A stretch of 64,000 nt of DNA from Neoaquamicrobium microcysteis (GTDB taxonomy: Bacteria > Pseudomonadota > Alphaproteobacteria > Rhizobiales > Rhizobiaceae). The notes beneath the pieces are model-generated. The model made no database searches, was not told the origin of the DNA, and was given only the letters and a program-made list of their open reading frames with translations. Each line of letters starts with the position of its first letter. The first letter of the stretch is position 1. The position numbers and the translations under genes were made by a program. The stretch spans positions 124,001 to 188,000 of the forward strand of contig NZ_VSZS01000068.1 of the NCBI RefSeq assembly GCF_008180155.1, written 5' to 3'. Shown here piece after piece: positions 52,234 to 60,722 of this stretch.

Positions 52234-53097
52234 ATGACCGCGCGCCGCACATATCAGGGCCAGCAGCTCGAACTCTTCAGGGCACGCTCCGGCGAGATCG
52301 CCGCGCGCGACGCACAAGACCTGATGTCCTGGCCGTTCTTCTCGCTCGGCAAATCGCGCCGCGTCACGCCGATCGACTTCCGCATGGGCGACGTGTCGAT
52401 CCGCGTCGAGGCGACGTCCGAGCACGGCATGGCGACCATCTGGGATGCCGACGTGCTGATCTGGGCCGCGAGCCAGATCGTCGACGCGCGCGACCGTGGC
52501 CTCTCCACCTCGCGCTTCATGGCGTCCACCTCCTACGAGATTCTCACCTTCATCGGCCGCACCGATTCCGGCTTGAACTACGACAGGCTGAAGGCGGCGC
52601 TGGACAGGCTGCAATCGACCACCATCCTCACCTCGATCCGCCAGCCCTCCGAGCGTCGCCGGCATCGCTTCTCGTGGATCGCCGAGTGGAAGGAGCGGCT
52701 CGACGCGCAGGGGCGATCGCTCGGCATCGAGCTGATCCTGCCGGATTGGTTCTATGCCGGCGTCCTCGACGACGCGCTCGTGCTGACCATAGACCGCGAC
52801 TATTTCGGGCTGACCGGCGGCCTCGAACGCTGGCTCTACCGGCTCGTGCGCAAGCATGGCGGCCGGCAGAGCGGTGGCTGGAGCTTCGACGTTCCGCATC
52901 TTCATCTGAAGTCCGGCAGCCTGTCGCCGCTCCGGCGCTTCCGCTTTGAGCTGCGCGCCATCGTCCAGCGCCAGCCGCTTCCCGGCTACCGCCTGGCGCT
53001 GGTGGACGATCCCGATGGTCGCCAGCGTCTGACCTTCCAGCCCATCGACGAGCAGCCCATGCCGCGCCGCCGCAAGCGTGCGGGAGCGACGTCATGA
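52234..53097 (+). CDS. repA: Replication initiator protein A
   Basis: A 287-aa RepA of the plasmid replication-initiator type (SWPFFSLGKSRRVTPIDFRMGDVSIRVE near 32-59; WDADVLIWAASQIVDARDRG near 69-88; FSFDVPHLHLKSGSLSPLRRFRFELRAI-like winged helices). Such initiators occur on ICEs of alpha- and betaproteobacteria and allow the excised circle to replicate. The ATG at 52234 follows the AlpA-like stop by 7 nt. Iteron-like repeats lie about 60 nt after its stop. Confidence 0.9.
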   Translation: MTARRTYQGQQLELFRARSGEIAARDAQDLMSWPFFSLGKSRRVTPIDFRMGDVSIRVEATSEHGMATIWDADVLIWAASQIVDARDRGLSTSRFMASTSYEILTFIGRTDSGLNYDRLKAALDRLQSTTILTSIRQPSERRRHRFSWIAEWKERLDAQGRSLGIELILPDWFYAGVLDDALVLTIDRDYFGLTGGLERWLYRLVRKHGGRQSGGWSFDVPHLHLKSGSLSPLRRFRFELRAIVQRQPLPGYRLALVDDPDGRQRLTFQPIDEQPMPRRRKRAGATS

Positions 53098-53157
53098 TCG
53101 GAGCCGGGACATCGCTCCACCGCAGCCGTGGAAAGCCTGTGGACGGAACCGTACTAT

Positions 53158-53212
53158 CGGGAACGCTGATTCCCGTCTTTTCGGGAACGCGAATCCCGTA
53201 CCATCGGGAACG
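53158..53212 (+). repeat. Iteron-like repeats downstream of repA
   Basis: CGGGAACG occurs three times, at 53158-53165, 53182-53189 and 53205-53212, spaced 24 and 23 nt (about two helix turns). The first two are followed by an inverted TCCCG (53171-53175 and 53194-53198), making imperfect palindromes. This is the expected layout of a RepA-binding replication origin or a repA operator. The 53098-53368 gap otherwise has no gene. Confidence 0.68.
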
Positions 53213-53274
53213 CCAACCGCCGGCAAGCGTCGGATTCGACAGGCGGAATCCGGCCCCTCTAACTTCCCTAACTA

Positions 53275-53293
53275 AAGAATCCTTCGGATTCTT
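53275..53293 (+). terminator. Stem-loop between repA and the methyltransferase gene
   Basis: A perfect 8-bp AT-rich inverted repeat (AAGAATCC with GGATTCTT, TTC loop), readable as a UUCG-type tetraloop in RNA. There is no T-run, so terminator activity is uncertain; it may belong to the origin region. Confidence 0.45.
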
Positions 53294-53368
53294 GCTAACG
53301 CGCCCTCCCATTTCACGGAATCGGGGACAACGGCGCCGCAGCCTGATCGGCATGCGGAGGATCGCGCC

Positions 53369-54112
53369 ATGACGATCCTGACCGGCGATTGCCGCGACCT
53401 GATGCCGGCGCACGGCCCGTTCGATCTGATCCTCGCCGATCCGCCCTATGGCGACACGTCGCTCGCCTGGGACCGGCAGGTCGACGGCTGGTTGCCGCTC
53501 GCCCGCGCCTCCCTGAAGCCGTCCGGCTCGCTCTGGGTGTTCGGCTCGCTGCGTTCGTTCATGACCACCGGAGGAGCGTTCTCGGATGCCGGCCTGACCT
53601 ATGCGCAAGAGATCGTCTGGGAGAAGCAGAACGGCTCTTCCTTCCACGCGGATCGCTTTCGCAGGGTCCACGAGCTGGCCGTCCAGTTCCGCCGTGCCGA
53701 CGTGCCGTGGAGCGCCGTCTACAACGAGGTGCAGACGACTCCGGACGCCACGGCCCGCACCGTGCGGCGCAAGAAGCGACCGCCGCATACCGGCCGGATC
53801 GACGCCGGCCACTATGTCAGCGAGGACGGCGGCCCGCGCCTGATGCGCTCCGTGATCTTCCTGCGCAACGCGCATGGTCGCGCCATCCACCCCACTGAAA
53901 AGCCCGTCTTCCTCCTCGAAATCCTGATCCGTACGAGCTGCCCGCCTGGCGGCCTGGTCGGCGATTGGTTCGCGGGCTCCGGTGCTGCGGGCGAAGCCTG
54001 CCGGCTGACCGGCCGCCGCTATCTCGGCTGCGAGATCGACGCGGCGATGGCCGAGCGCGCGCGAGCGCGCATCGCATCCGTGCTGCCCTTCACGGAAGGG
54101 ACACCAACATGA
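53369..54112 (+). CDS. DNA methyltransferase (beta-class, adenine- or cytosine-N4-specific type)
   Basis: A 247-aa solitary methyltransferase with the catalytic DPPY at 24-27 before the target-recognition region and the SAM-binding GDWFAGSGAAGEAC near residue 200, the beta-class order. The recognition region contains KKRPPHTGRIDAGHYVSEDGG. No restriction enzyme is nearby, so it may protect the element from host restriction or regulate transfer. Its ATG (53369) follows CGGAGGATCGCGCC; the stop overlaps the DUF2840 start. Confidence 0.93.
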   Translation: MTILTGDCRDLMPAHGPFDLILADPPYGDTSLAWDRQVDGWLPLARASLKPSGSLWVFGSLRSFMTTGGAFSDAGLTYAQEIVWEKQNGSSFHADRFRRVHELAVQFRRADVPWSAVYNEVQTTPDATARTVRRKKRPPHTGRIDAGHYVSEDGGPRLMRSVIFLRNAHGRAIHPTEKPVFLLEILIRTSCPPGGLVGDWFAGSGAAGEACRLTGRRYLGCEIDAAMAERARARIASVLPFTEGTPT

Positions 54113-54603
54113 CGACAAGCATCCGCAACGCCGGCCTGCCGGCCGACCGCACGGTGGTCGAGCTGACCTGGCGCGAGAACCACGTCGAACACTGGATACG
54201 CTTCGGCCGCGCCGCCGAGGACCAGCGCCTCGACCGCCATCGCCGTGTCGTTGTCTTCGCGCCGGGCAGCATCTTCGCCTTCGTCCGCTGGGCCGGCAAC
54301 GAGCATGGCACGATCATCTCGCGCATCGACATCGTGCGCGCCGTAGCAAGTGGCGAGCCTTTCCAGACGCTCCCGTTCGTGCGACCGGGCGGCGACATTC
54401 TCTTGCGCATCACCGGCTGGCCGAAGGTCGAGGCGGTGCTGAAGGTGGTCGATGCGATCGAGGCGCTTGGCATCGACCCCGCCGATGTGGCGCCGGATCA
54501 CTGGCGTCACATCTACAACCGCATCAGCGTCAACGAGCCGTTCCGCGTCTATTCCGCCGAGCAGCACCGTGCCTGGCTCCGGCGCCGCGAGGTGACGCGA
54601 TGA
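54109..54603 (+). CDS. DUF2840 protein
   Basis: A 164-aa protein (ENHVEHWIRFGRAAEDQRLDRHRRVVVFAPGSIFAFVRWAGNEHGT; RISVNEPFRVYSAEQHRAWLRRR) of the DUF2840 family, which almost always precedes traF on conjugative elements. Function unknown; co-transcription with transfer genes suggests a transfer role. ATGA-type overlaps on both sides. Confidence 0.88.
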   Translation: MTTSIRNAGLPADRTVVELTWRENHVEHWIRFGRAAEDQRLDRHRRVVVFAPGSIFAFVRWAGNEHGTIISRIDIVRAVASGEPFQTLPFVRPGGDILLRITGWPKVEAVLKVVDAIEALGIDPADVAPDHWRHIYNRISVNEPFRVYSAEQHRAWLRRREVTR

Positions 54604-55160
54604 TCGCGCGCCGCGTGACGCTCATCACCATGATCGCAGGCGCGGTGCTGGTCGCGGCTCCGGCATGGCATCGGCCCGATCTGCGCTTCATCTGGAACGC
54701 ATCGGCCAGCGTGCCGGTCGGCCTCTACCGCATCGTCCCGGCCGACCGCATCGAGGTCACGGACCTCGCCGTCGTCATGCCGCCCGACGAGCTGGCGGAC
54801 TTCCTCGCCGAACGCGGCTACCTGCCGCGCGGCCTGCCGCTCATCAAGCGCGTGCTGGCACTCGCCGGAACCGAGGTCTGCCGGCACGACAGCACCATCA
54901 CCGCCTACGGCGCGACCTATGGTGACGCTCGCGCGCTCGACACGCACGGCCGCCCGCTACCTGTCTGGCAGGGCTGCCGCACGCTCGGCGAAGGCCAAGC
55001 CTTCTTCATGAACTGGGACAGCCCGGACAGCTTCGACAGCCGCTATTTCGGGCCGCTCCCCGTCGCAACCATAGTCGGCCGGGCGGTCCCCGTCTGGACA
55101 ACCGACGACCCCGATCCGGACGCGGAATCCTTCCGTGAGCCGGTCCCCGACGAGCCATGA
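54600..55160 (+). CDS. traF: TraF-type S26 signal peptidase for conjugal transfer
   Basis: A 186-aa membrane-anchored serine peptidase (helix 8-22) that processes and cyclises the pilin in RP4-type systems. The nucleophile serine lies in ASVPVGLYRI (S37) and the general-base lysine in LIKRVLALAG (K83). It overlaps DUF2840 (ATGA). Its TGA stop lies in the loop of the hairpin at 55150-55168. The pilin gene trbC would be expected with the trb genes outside the window. Confidence 0.92.
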   Translation: MIARRVTLITMIAGAVLVAAPAWHRPDLRFIWNASASVPVGLYRIVPADRIEVTDLAVVMPPDELADFLAERGYLPRGLPLIKRVLALAGTEVCRHDSTITAYGATYGDARALDTHGRPLPVWQGCRTLGEGQAFFMNWDSPDSFDSRYFGPLPVATIVGRAVPVWTTDDPDPDAESFREPVPDEP

Positions 55161-55168
55161 CGGCTCGT
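55150..55168 (+). promoter_or_regulatory. Hairpin over the traF stop and before DUF736
   Basis: A perfect 7-bp stem ACGAGCC (55150-55156) with GGCTCGT (55162-55168); the loop ATGAC contains the traF stop TGA. It lies 27 nt before the DUF736 ATG, the same distance as in other leaders of this element. Confidence 0.6.
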
Positions 55169-55195
55169 TCTCCAACCTCGCGAAAGGAACATCGC

Positions 55196-55522
55196 ATGGC
55201 CCAGATCGGCACCTTCACCCGCAACGATGATGGCTTCTTTGGCCGCGTCCGCACGCTCAAGCTCGATGTAGAAGTCGCCATCCTGCCGGCCGAGGAATCG
55301 GATGCCGAGAACGCGCCCGAGCATCGCGTCTTCCTCGACGGGCAGGAAGTCGGCGCGGCCTGGGACCGCACCGGCGACAAGGCCGGAAGCTATCTGTCCC
55401 TGACTATAGACGATCCGTCCTTCTTCGAGCCGATCCGCGCGCGCCTGTTCGAGTCCGACACAAAGAAGGGCGCGTGGAACCTGCTCTGGACGCGCCGGAA
55501 GAAGAACGACGGCGAGGCATGA
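55196..55522 (+). CDS. DUF736 protein
   Basis: A 108-aa protein beginning MAQIGTFTRNDDGFFGRVRTL, the conserved opening of DUF736, and ending GAWNLLWTRRKKNDG. DUF736 genes are ubiquitous on rhizobial symbiosis islands and plasmids; function unknown. GAAAGGAAC precedes the ATG. Confidence 0.92.
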   Translation: MAQIGTFTRNDDGFFGRVRTLKLDVEVAILPAEESDAENAPEHRVFLDGQEVGAAWDRTGDKAGSYLSLTIDDPSFFEPIRARLFESDTKKGAWNLLWTRRKKNDGEA

Positions 55523-55804
55523 CCGATCATGCGCTGCCATCGTTCTCGTCATCCTTCAAGCTCACTCTCCTTGATCGGTCGAATGCCGGTCACTCCCCTC
55601 GACCCGATCGTCCATCGGGCGGCCGTCGCGCGCAGCGGAGGTCAAGGGCGGCGGCCTGTTTTCCGGGTTTCGGTCATATCGCCCGACGATGCCCGTCCGG
55701 AAAATGTCGGCCGCCGGCGAAGCCTCGCCCTTGGCCGCAGCGAGCACGATGGCAGGCTTGTCGCGCATCGGGACGGCGGTGCCTGCGCTGCCGTCCCGAC
55801 CCTC

Positions 55805-56533
55805 ATGACGATGCTGTTCGCATGCGCCATGATCGTCGTCATGGTGGCTCCTGCGTCGGCCGAGCCGCCGCCCGGCGAACCGCTCCCGGCCACCGTCTCG
55901 GCCGCTCCGCGATCCGATCCGTGGGCGCCCCATGTCGCCGCGGCCGCCCGCCGCTTCGCCATTCCCGAGCGATGGATACGCGCGGTCTTGGCCGTCGAGA
56001 GCGTTGGCGATCCCGCCGCGCTCTCGCCAAAGGGCGCCATCGGCCTCATGCAGGTCATGCCTGCGACATGGGAGGAGCTGCGCGCGAAGCATGGCCTCGG
56101 CGCGGACCCCTGGCAGCCGCGCGACAACATCCTCGCCGGCACCGCATATCTGCGCGCGATGCACGACCGCTATGGCTCGGTCGACGCCATGCTGGCCGCC
56201 TACAATGCCGGCCCCGGCCGCTATGACGAGCATCTCGCGAGCGGCCGCGCGCTGCCGGCCGAGACTGTCGATTACGTCGCGAAAATCGCGCCGATGATCG
56301 ACGGCACCGCACCGATCACACGCACGGCTGGTTCATCGTCATCGCCGTCATGGCGTCGCGCTCCGCTCTTCTTCACGCGCTCCACTGACCGCGATCACGA
56401 CGATGCGGACGACTCCCTCCCTCTTTCCGGCCGACCTTCCGACGACCCGCCGATCGTCGATCTGTCGGCGCTCGTGCCACCATCCGACGGTCTGTTCGTG
56501 GAACGGCCGGCAAGGGAAGGAGATCGGCGTTGA
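55805..56533 (+). CDS. Lytic transglycosylase of the transfer system
   Basis: A 242-aa SLT-type muramidase that opens the cell wall for the conjugation apparatus. Signal peptide FACAMIVVMVAPASA (residues 5-19), catalytic glutamate in AVESVGDP (E65), then GLMQVMPATWEELR and AAYNAGPGRYDEHL. The C-terminal ~70 residues after PMIDG are Ser/Asp/Pro-rich. The frame is open from 55529, but a start at 55805 places the signal peptide at the N-terminus; a longer N-terminal part cannot be ruled out. The 55523-55804 gap shows no other gene. Confidence 0.88.
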   Translation: MTMLFACAMIVVMVAPASAEPPPGEPLPATVSAAPRSDPWAPHVAAAARRFAIPERWIRAVLAVESVGDPAALSPKGAIGLMQVMPATWEELRAKHGLGADPWQPRDNILAGTAYLRAMHDRYGSVDAMLAAYNAGPGRYDEHLASGRALPAETVDYVAKIAPMIDGTAPITRTAGSSSSPSWRRAPLFFTRSTDRDHDDADDSLPLSGRPSDDPPIVDLSALVPPSDGLFVERPAREGDRR

Positions 56534-56774
56534 AGATCGCATTTCCTCGCTTCGCGTGGTGCGCAATCGCAGGGATTGCGGTGCGCTGCGGGACAGCGGC
56601 ACATCAGGCCGAAGGAGGGCGGGATAAAAAGCGGCACATCGCCGCTCGGTTGGGGTGTTGTTTCGCTTGCGCTTTTCGGGTTTCCGCGCACATCGCGGAT
56701 CAGGCGCGCGAGGTGCGCGCCAAGATATTCTCCTGCGATTTCCGCGGAAACCGCACATCGCACAGGAAGCGGCC
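56534..56774. other. Gap before the relaxase gene, candidate oriT
   Basis: A 241-nt non-coding stretch directly upstream of the relaxase. It holds a locally AT-rich, T-rich part (about 56655-56690), repeated GCACATCGC (56635-56643, 56693-56700 region and 56753-56760) and short inverted repeats around GGCGCGCGAGGTGCGCGCC (56702-56722). This is the usual position of oriT, but no nic site can be assigned. Confidence 0.4.
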
Positions 56775-58511
56775 ATGAGCCGGGACGACGACTTCCGCGT
56801 CCGGCCGGGCCGCATCCGTTCGAGCCGGGCGCAGCGAGCGAAGCCCTTCGTCGCCCAGGCGCTCGCCGCCGCGCAGAAGGCAGGCGGCCGTATCTCCCGC
56901 TCCGGCAGGATCACCTCCGGCAACGGCTCGCGCTTTGGCCGCGGCCGTGTTGCGAGCGTGCGCGCCAACCGCCTCATATCCAGCCGCTCGCGCGGCGCCA
57001 TCATCAAGACACGCGTGGTCCGGCATAGCGCGCGCTCCGCGCCGCTCACCGCCCACCTCAACTATCTGCGCCGCGACGGCGTGACCCGCGACGGCGAGAA
57101 GGCGCGCATGTTCAGCCCGGAGACCGACGACGCCGACGTGAAGGGCTTCGCCGAACGCTGCGAGGACGACCGGCATCATTTCCGCTTCATCGTCTCCCCG
57201 GACGACGCGACGGAAATGTCCGACCTGAAAACCTTCACCCGCGATCTGATGGCGAAGATGGAAAAGGACCTCGGCACGAAGCTCGACTGGGTGGCCGTCG
57301 ATCACTGGAACACCGGGCATCCCCATGTCCACGTCATCCTGCGCGGCCGCGCCGATGACGGCTATGACCTCGTGATCGCTCGCGATTATATAAAGGAGGG
57401 CATGCGCAACCGCGCGCAGGATCTCATCACCCAGGAGCTCGGCCCGCGCACCGATCTCGACATCCGCCGCGCGCTGGAGCGGCAGGTCGAGGCCGAGCGC
57501 TGGACCCAGCTCGACAGCCAGCTTGCCCGCGACACCAACAAGCATGGGATCATCGACGTTGCCCCGTCGCCGGACAGGCAGCCCGACGAGTATGTGACGC
57601 TGAAGGTGGGCCGGCTTCGGCACCTCGAACGTCTCGGCCTCGCCGAGACCATCGGTCCCGGCCAATGGATCATGGCCGACGACGCCGAAGCCACCTTGCG
57701 CGAGCTGGGCGAGCGCGGCGACATCATCAAGCGCATGCACCGTGCGCTCACCGAAAGCGGCATAGATCGCGGCCTGACTGGCTACGTATTAGCCGGCGAA
57801 GCCGGTCCGGAGCCGGTCCTCGGCCGGCTGGTCGAGCGCGGTCTGGACGACGAGCTGCGCGGCACCGCCTATGCCGTGATCGACGGTATCGACGGCCACA
57901 CCCATCACATCCGCTTCGACGATCTCGACGCGGCCGGCGATTCCGCACCGGGCTCCGTCGTCGAGCTGCGCCGCTATGAGGATAGCGGTGGCTGGACCCG
58001 TACCGCACTCGCCGTCCGCGCCGACCTCTCGATCGAGGCCCAGACCACGGCGACCGGCTCCACCTGGATCGACCGCCAGCTTATCGCCCGCGATCCCCTC
58101 GACACCGGCGGCGGCTTCGGCCTGGAGGTGAAGCAGGCGATGGAGGCCCGCGCCGATCATCTCGTAGCCGAGGGCCTCGCACGGCGCGAGGGCCAGCGTA
58201 TCGTCTTCGCCCGCAACCTGCTCGCCACGCTGCGCGAGCGCGAGTTGGACGCGCTCGGCCAGAAGCTCGCGGCCGAGACAGGCACGTCCTTCCAGAAGGC
58301 GGCCGCAGGCGAATACGTCGCCGGCACCTACCGGCAGCGTTTCGCGCTCGCCTCCGGCCGCTTCGCCATGATTGACGACGGACTCGGCTTCAAGCTGGTG
58401 CCCTGGACCCCATCGGTCGAGAAGCACATCGGCCAGCACATCTCCGGCGTTGCCCGCTCCAATGGCGGCGTGGATTGGTCGTTCGGACGCAAGCGCGGGC
58501 TCGGGCTATGA
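56775..58511 (+). CDS. Relaxase (VirD2-like, DUF3363)
   Basis: A 578-aa DNA-nicking relaxase. Basic N-terminus (residues 8-85), HHFRFIVSPDD near 134-144 and the metal-binding histidine triad in DHWNTGHPHVHVILRG (H177, H182, H184, H186). The C-terminal half is the DUF3363 region (residues ~260-570), ending GGVDWSFGRKRGLGL. Such MOBP-type relaxases initiate transfer of ICEs with trb-type secretion. Next to traG as usual. The start at 56775 has GGAAGCGGCC before it. Confidence 0.93.
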   Translation: MSRDDDFRVRPGRIRSSRAQRAKPFVAQALAAAQKAGGRISRSGRITSGNGSRFGRGRVASVRANRLISSRSRGAIIKTRVVRHSARSAPLTAHLNYLRRDGVTRDGEKARMFSPETDDADVKGFAERCEDDRHHFRFIVSPDDATEMSDLKTFTRDLMAKMEKDLGTKLDWVAVDHWNTGHPHVHVILRGRADDGYDLVIARDYIKEGMRNRAQDLITQELGPRTDLDIRRALERQVEAERWTQLDSQLARDTNKHGIIDVAPSPDRQPDEYVTLKVGRLRHLERLGLAETIGPGQWIMADDAEATLRELGERGDIIKRMHRALTESGIDRGLTGYVLAGEAGPEPVLGRLVERGLDDELRGTAYAVIDGIDGHTHHIRFDDLDAAGDSAPGSVVELRRYEDSGGWTRTALAVRADLSIEAQTTATGSTWIDRQLIARDPLDTGGGFGLEVKQAMEARADHLVAEGLARREGQRIVFARNLLATLRERELDALGQKLAAETGTSFQKAAAGEYVAGTYRQRFALASGRFAMIDDGLGFKLVPWTPSVEKHIGQHISGVARSNGGVDWSFGRKRGLGL

Positions 58512-58661
58512 GCAACGGCCGCGTTTGTCAGCCGCAACCCGCAAGTATTTTCCGCACCTTCTACGACCGGCTTCGAGCTGCCCTCAACCCGCCATTGAAA
58601 CCCGTGTGCAGCGTGTTCTTCTTCGCGCTCTTGGACCGAAACGCGAGGGAGTTTCGCTGCC

Positions 58662-60719
58662 TTGTCTGCAAGCCGCGTCATGTGGGGCCAGATCGTCGTG
58701 GTGTTCTCGATCGTGCTCGTCGCGGTCTGGTCCGCGACGCAATGGACGGCGTGGCGGCTCGGCTTTCAGGCTCAGCTCGGACAGCCCTGGTTCGAGATTG
58801 CCGGCCTGCCGGTCTATCCGCCACCGGCCTTCTTCTGGTGGTGGTATTTCTACGACGCCTATGCGCCGACCATCTTCTACGGGGGCGCCGGCATCGCAGC
58901 TTCCGGCGGGCTGATCGCCATCGCGGCCGCCATCCTCATGTCGATCTATCGCGCGCGCGAGGCGAAAGACGTCAGAACCTTCGGCTCCGCGCGATGGGCC
59001 GAGCGCAAGGAGATCGCGGCCGCCGGCCTACTCGGCGAAGATGGCGTCGTCCTCGGCAAGCTCGACCGCGATTATCTCCGGCATGACGGTGCCGAGCATG
59101 TCCTGTGTTTCGCCCCAACGAGAAGCGGCAAGGGCGTCGGCCTCGTGGTGCCGACGCTGCTCACTTGGCCGGGCTCCGCCATCGTCCACGACATCAAGGG
59201 CGAGAACTGGGATCTGACTGCCGGCCTGCGCTCCTGCTTCGGCCGGGTGCTCCTGTTCGATCCGACCAATGCGCAGTCTGCCGCCTACAATCCGCTGCTG
59301 GAGGTGCGGCGCGGCGAATGGGAAGTGCGCGACGTGCAGAACGTTGCCGACGTGCTGGTCGATCCCGAGGGAAGCCTTGAGAAAAGGAACCATTGGGAGA
59401 AAACCAGCCACTCGCTGCTCGTCGGTGCGATCCTCCACGTACTCTATGCCGAGAAGGACAAGACCCTTGCCGGCGTCGCCGCCTTCCTCTCCGATCCACT
59501 TCGGCCGATCGAGTCGACGCTGGCTGCCATGATGAACACGCCGCATCTTGGCGAGAAGGGTCCGCATCCCGTCATCGCAAGTGCCGCCCGTGAGCTGCTC
59601 AATAAGTCTGATAACGAGCGCTCCGGCGTTCTCTCCACGGCGATGAGTTTCCTAGGTCTCTATCGCGATCCCGTTGTTGCCGCCGTCACCGCGCGCTGTG
59701 ATTGGCGCATCGCCGACATCGTGTCCGGAGAACGCCCGACCACGCTCTATCTCGTCGTGCCGCCTTCGGACATATCTCGAACCAAGCCGCTGGTTCGTCT
59801 CGTGCTCAACCAGATCGGGCGCCGGCTGACCGAGGAACTGCACGCCAGCGGCCGCCGCCATCGCCTGTTGCTCATGCTCGACGAGTTCCCCGCGCTAGGC
59901 AGGCTCGACTTCTTTGAATCGGCGCTTGCCTTCATGGCCGGCTACGGCATCAAGGCGTTCCTGATTGCGCAGAGCCTCAACCAGATCGAAAAGGCATACG
60001 GAGCAAACAACTCCATCCTGGACAACTGCCATGTCCGCGTCAGCTTCGCGACCAACGACGAGCGCACCGCCAAGCGCGTTTCCGACGCCCTCGGCACCGC
60101 CACCGAGATGCGCGCCATGCAGAACTATGCCGGCCACCGTCTCGCGCCGTGGCTCGGCCATCTCATGATCTCGCGCTCCGAGACCGCCCGGCCGCTGCTT
60201 ACCGCCGGCGAAGTGATGCAGCTTCCGCCCGACGACGAGATCGTCATGGTTGCCGGCATCCCGCCGATCCAGGCGAAGAAGGCGCGCTACTATGAGGATA
60301 CCCGTCTAACGGAGCGCCTCCTTCCCGTTCCCGCGAACCCCCGCGCAGGTCTTGTCCAGCGGCCGGACGACTGGTCGACGCTGAAGCCGATCGTCGCGCC
60401 GATCCCGGAGCAAGCAAATGTCACTTCCGCAAATGGTCTGGCTCCCCACGCTGCTGCATCGGCTGCGAATCGCGTGGCAAAGCCCCCCACCAATGGCAAA
60501 CAGGACGACGACCCCGCCAATGCCGGCCTGCGCCGAGAACCGGGCCTTGAGCCGCACAAGGACATCGCGCCGGAACCGCCGAAGCCGCCCGTCAACGAGT
60601 TCGATCCCGATCCTGAAGAACCAGACGGCGAAGCAGCGGCCAACCAGACGCTCGTCCGCAACATGCGGCAGATGGCGCGGCAGGTTTCGATGGACCCCGG
60701 CGACGGCATGGAGCTTTGA
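58662..60719 (+). CDS. traG: Conjugal transfer coupling protein TraG/VirD4
   Basis: A 685-aa inner-membrane ATPase that feeds the relaxase-DNA complex into the secretion channel. Two membrane segments (residues 8-30 and 70-95), Walker A APTRSGKGVGLV near 151-162, Walker B RLLLMLDEFPALG near 404-416, then FLIAQSLNQIEKAYG. The C-terminal tail (560-685) is Pro/Glu-rich. The TTG at 58662 has GAGGGAG 10 nt upstream; ATG 58680 lacks one. The 58512-58661 gap holds no gene. Confidence 0.95.
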   Translation: MSASRVMWGQIVVVFSIVLVAVWSATQWTAWRLGFQAQLGQPWFEIAGLPVYPPPAFFWWWYFYDAYAPTIFYGGAGIAASGGLIAIAAAILMSIYRAREAKDVRTFGSARWAERKEIAAAGLLGEDGVVLGKLDRDYLRHDGAEHVLCFAPTRSGKGVGLVVPTLLTWPGSAIVHDIKGENWDLTAGLRSCFGRVLLFDPTNAQSAAYNPLLEVRRGEWEVRDVQNVADVLVDPEGSLEKRNHWEKTSHSLLVGAILHVLYAEKDKTLAGVAAFLSDPLRPIESTLAAMMNTPHLGEKGPHPVIASAARELLNKSDNERSGVLSTAMSFLGLYRDPVVAAVTARCDWRIADIVSGERPTTLYLVVPPSDISRTKPLVRLVLNQIGRRLTEELHASGRRHRLLLMLDEFPALGRLDFFESALAFMAGYGIKAFLIAQSLNQIEKAYGANNSILDNCHVRVSFATNDERTAKRVSDALGTATEMRAMQNYAGHRLAPWLGHLMISRSETARPLLTAGEVMQLPPDDEIVMVAGIPPIQAKKARYYEDTRLTERLLPVPANPRAGLVQRPDDWSTLKPIVAPIPEQANVTSANGLAPHAAASAANRVAKPPTNGKQDDDPANAGLRREPGLEPHKDIAPEPPKPPVNEFDPDPEEPDGEAAANQTLVRNMRQMARQVSMDPGDGMEL

Positions 60720-60722
60720 GCT

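Noticed and set aside
53094-53372. 92-codon frame after repA
   Set aside because: Spans the iteron-like repeats and the stem-loop, no ribosome-binding site or motif.
56530-56778. 82-codon open frame in the gap before the relaxase
   Set aside because: TTG start, no domain, region looks like oriT/non-coding; the end overlaps the relaxase start.
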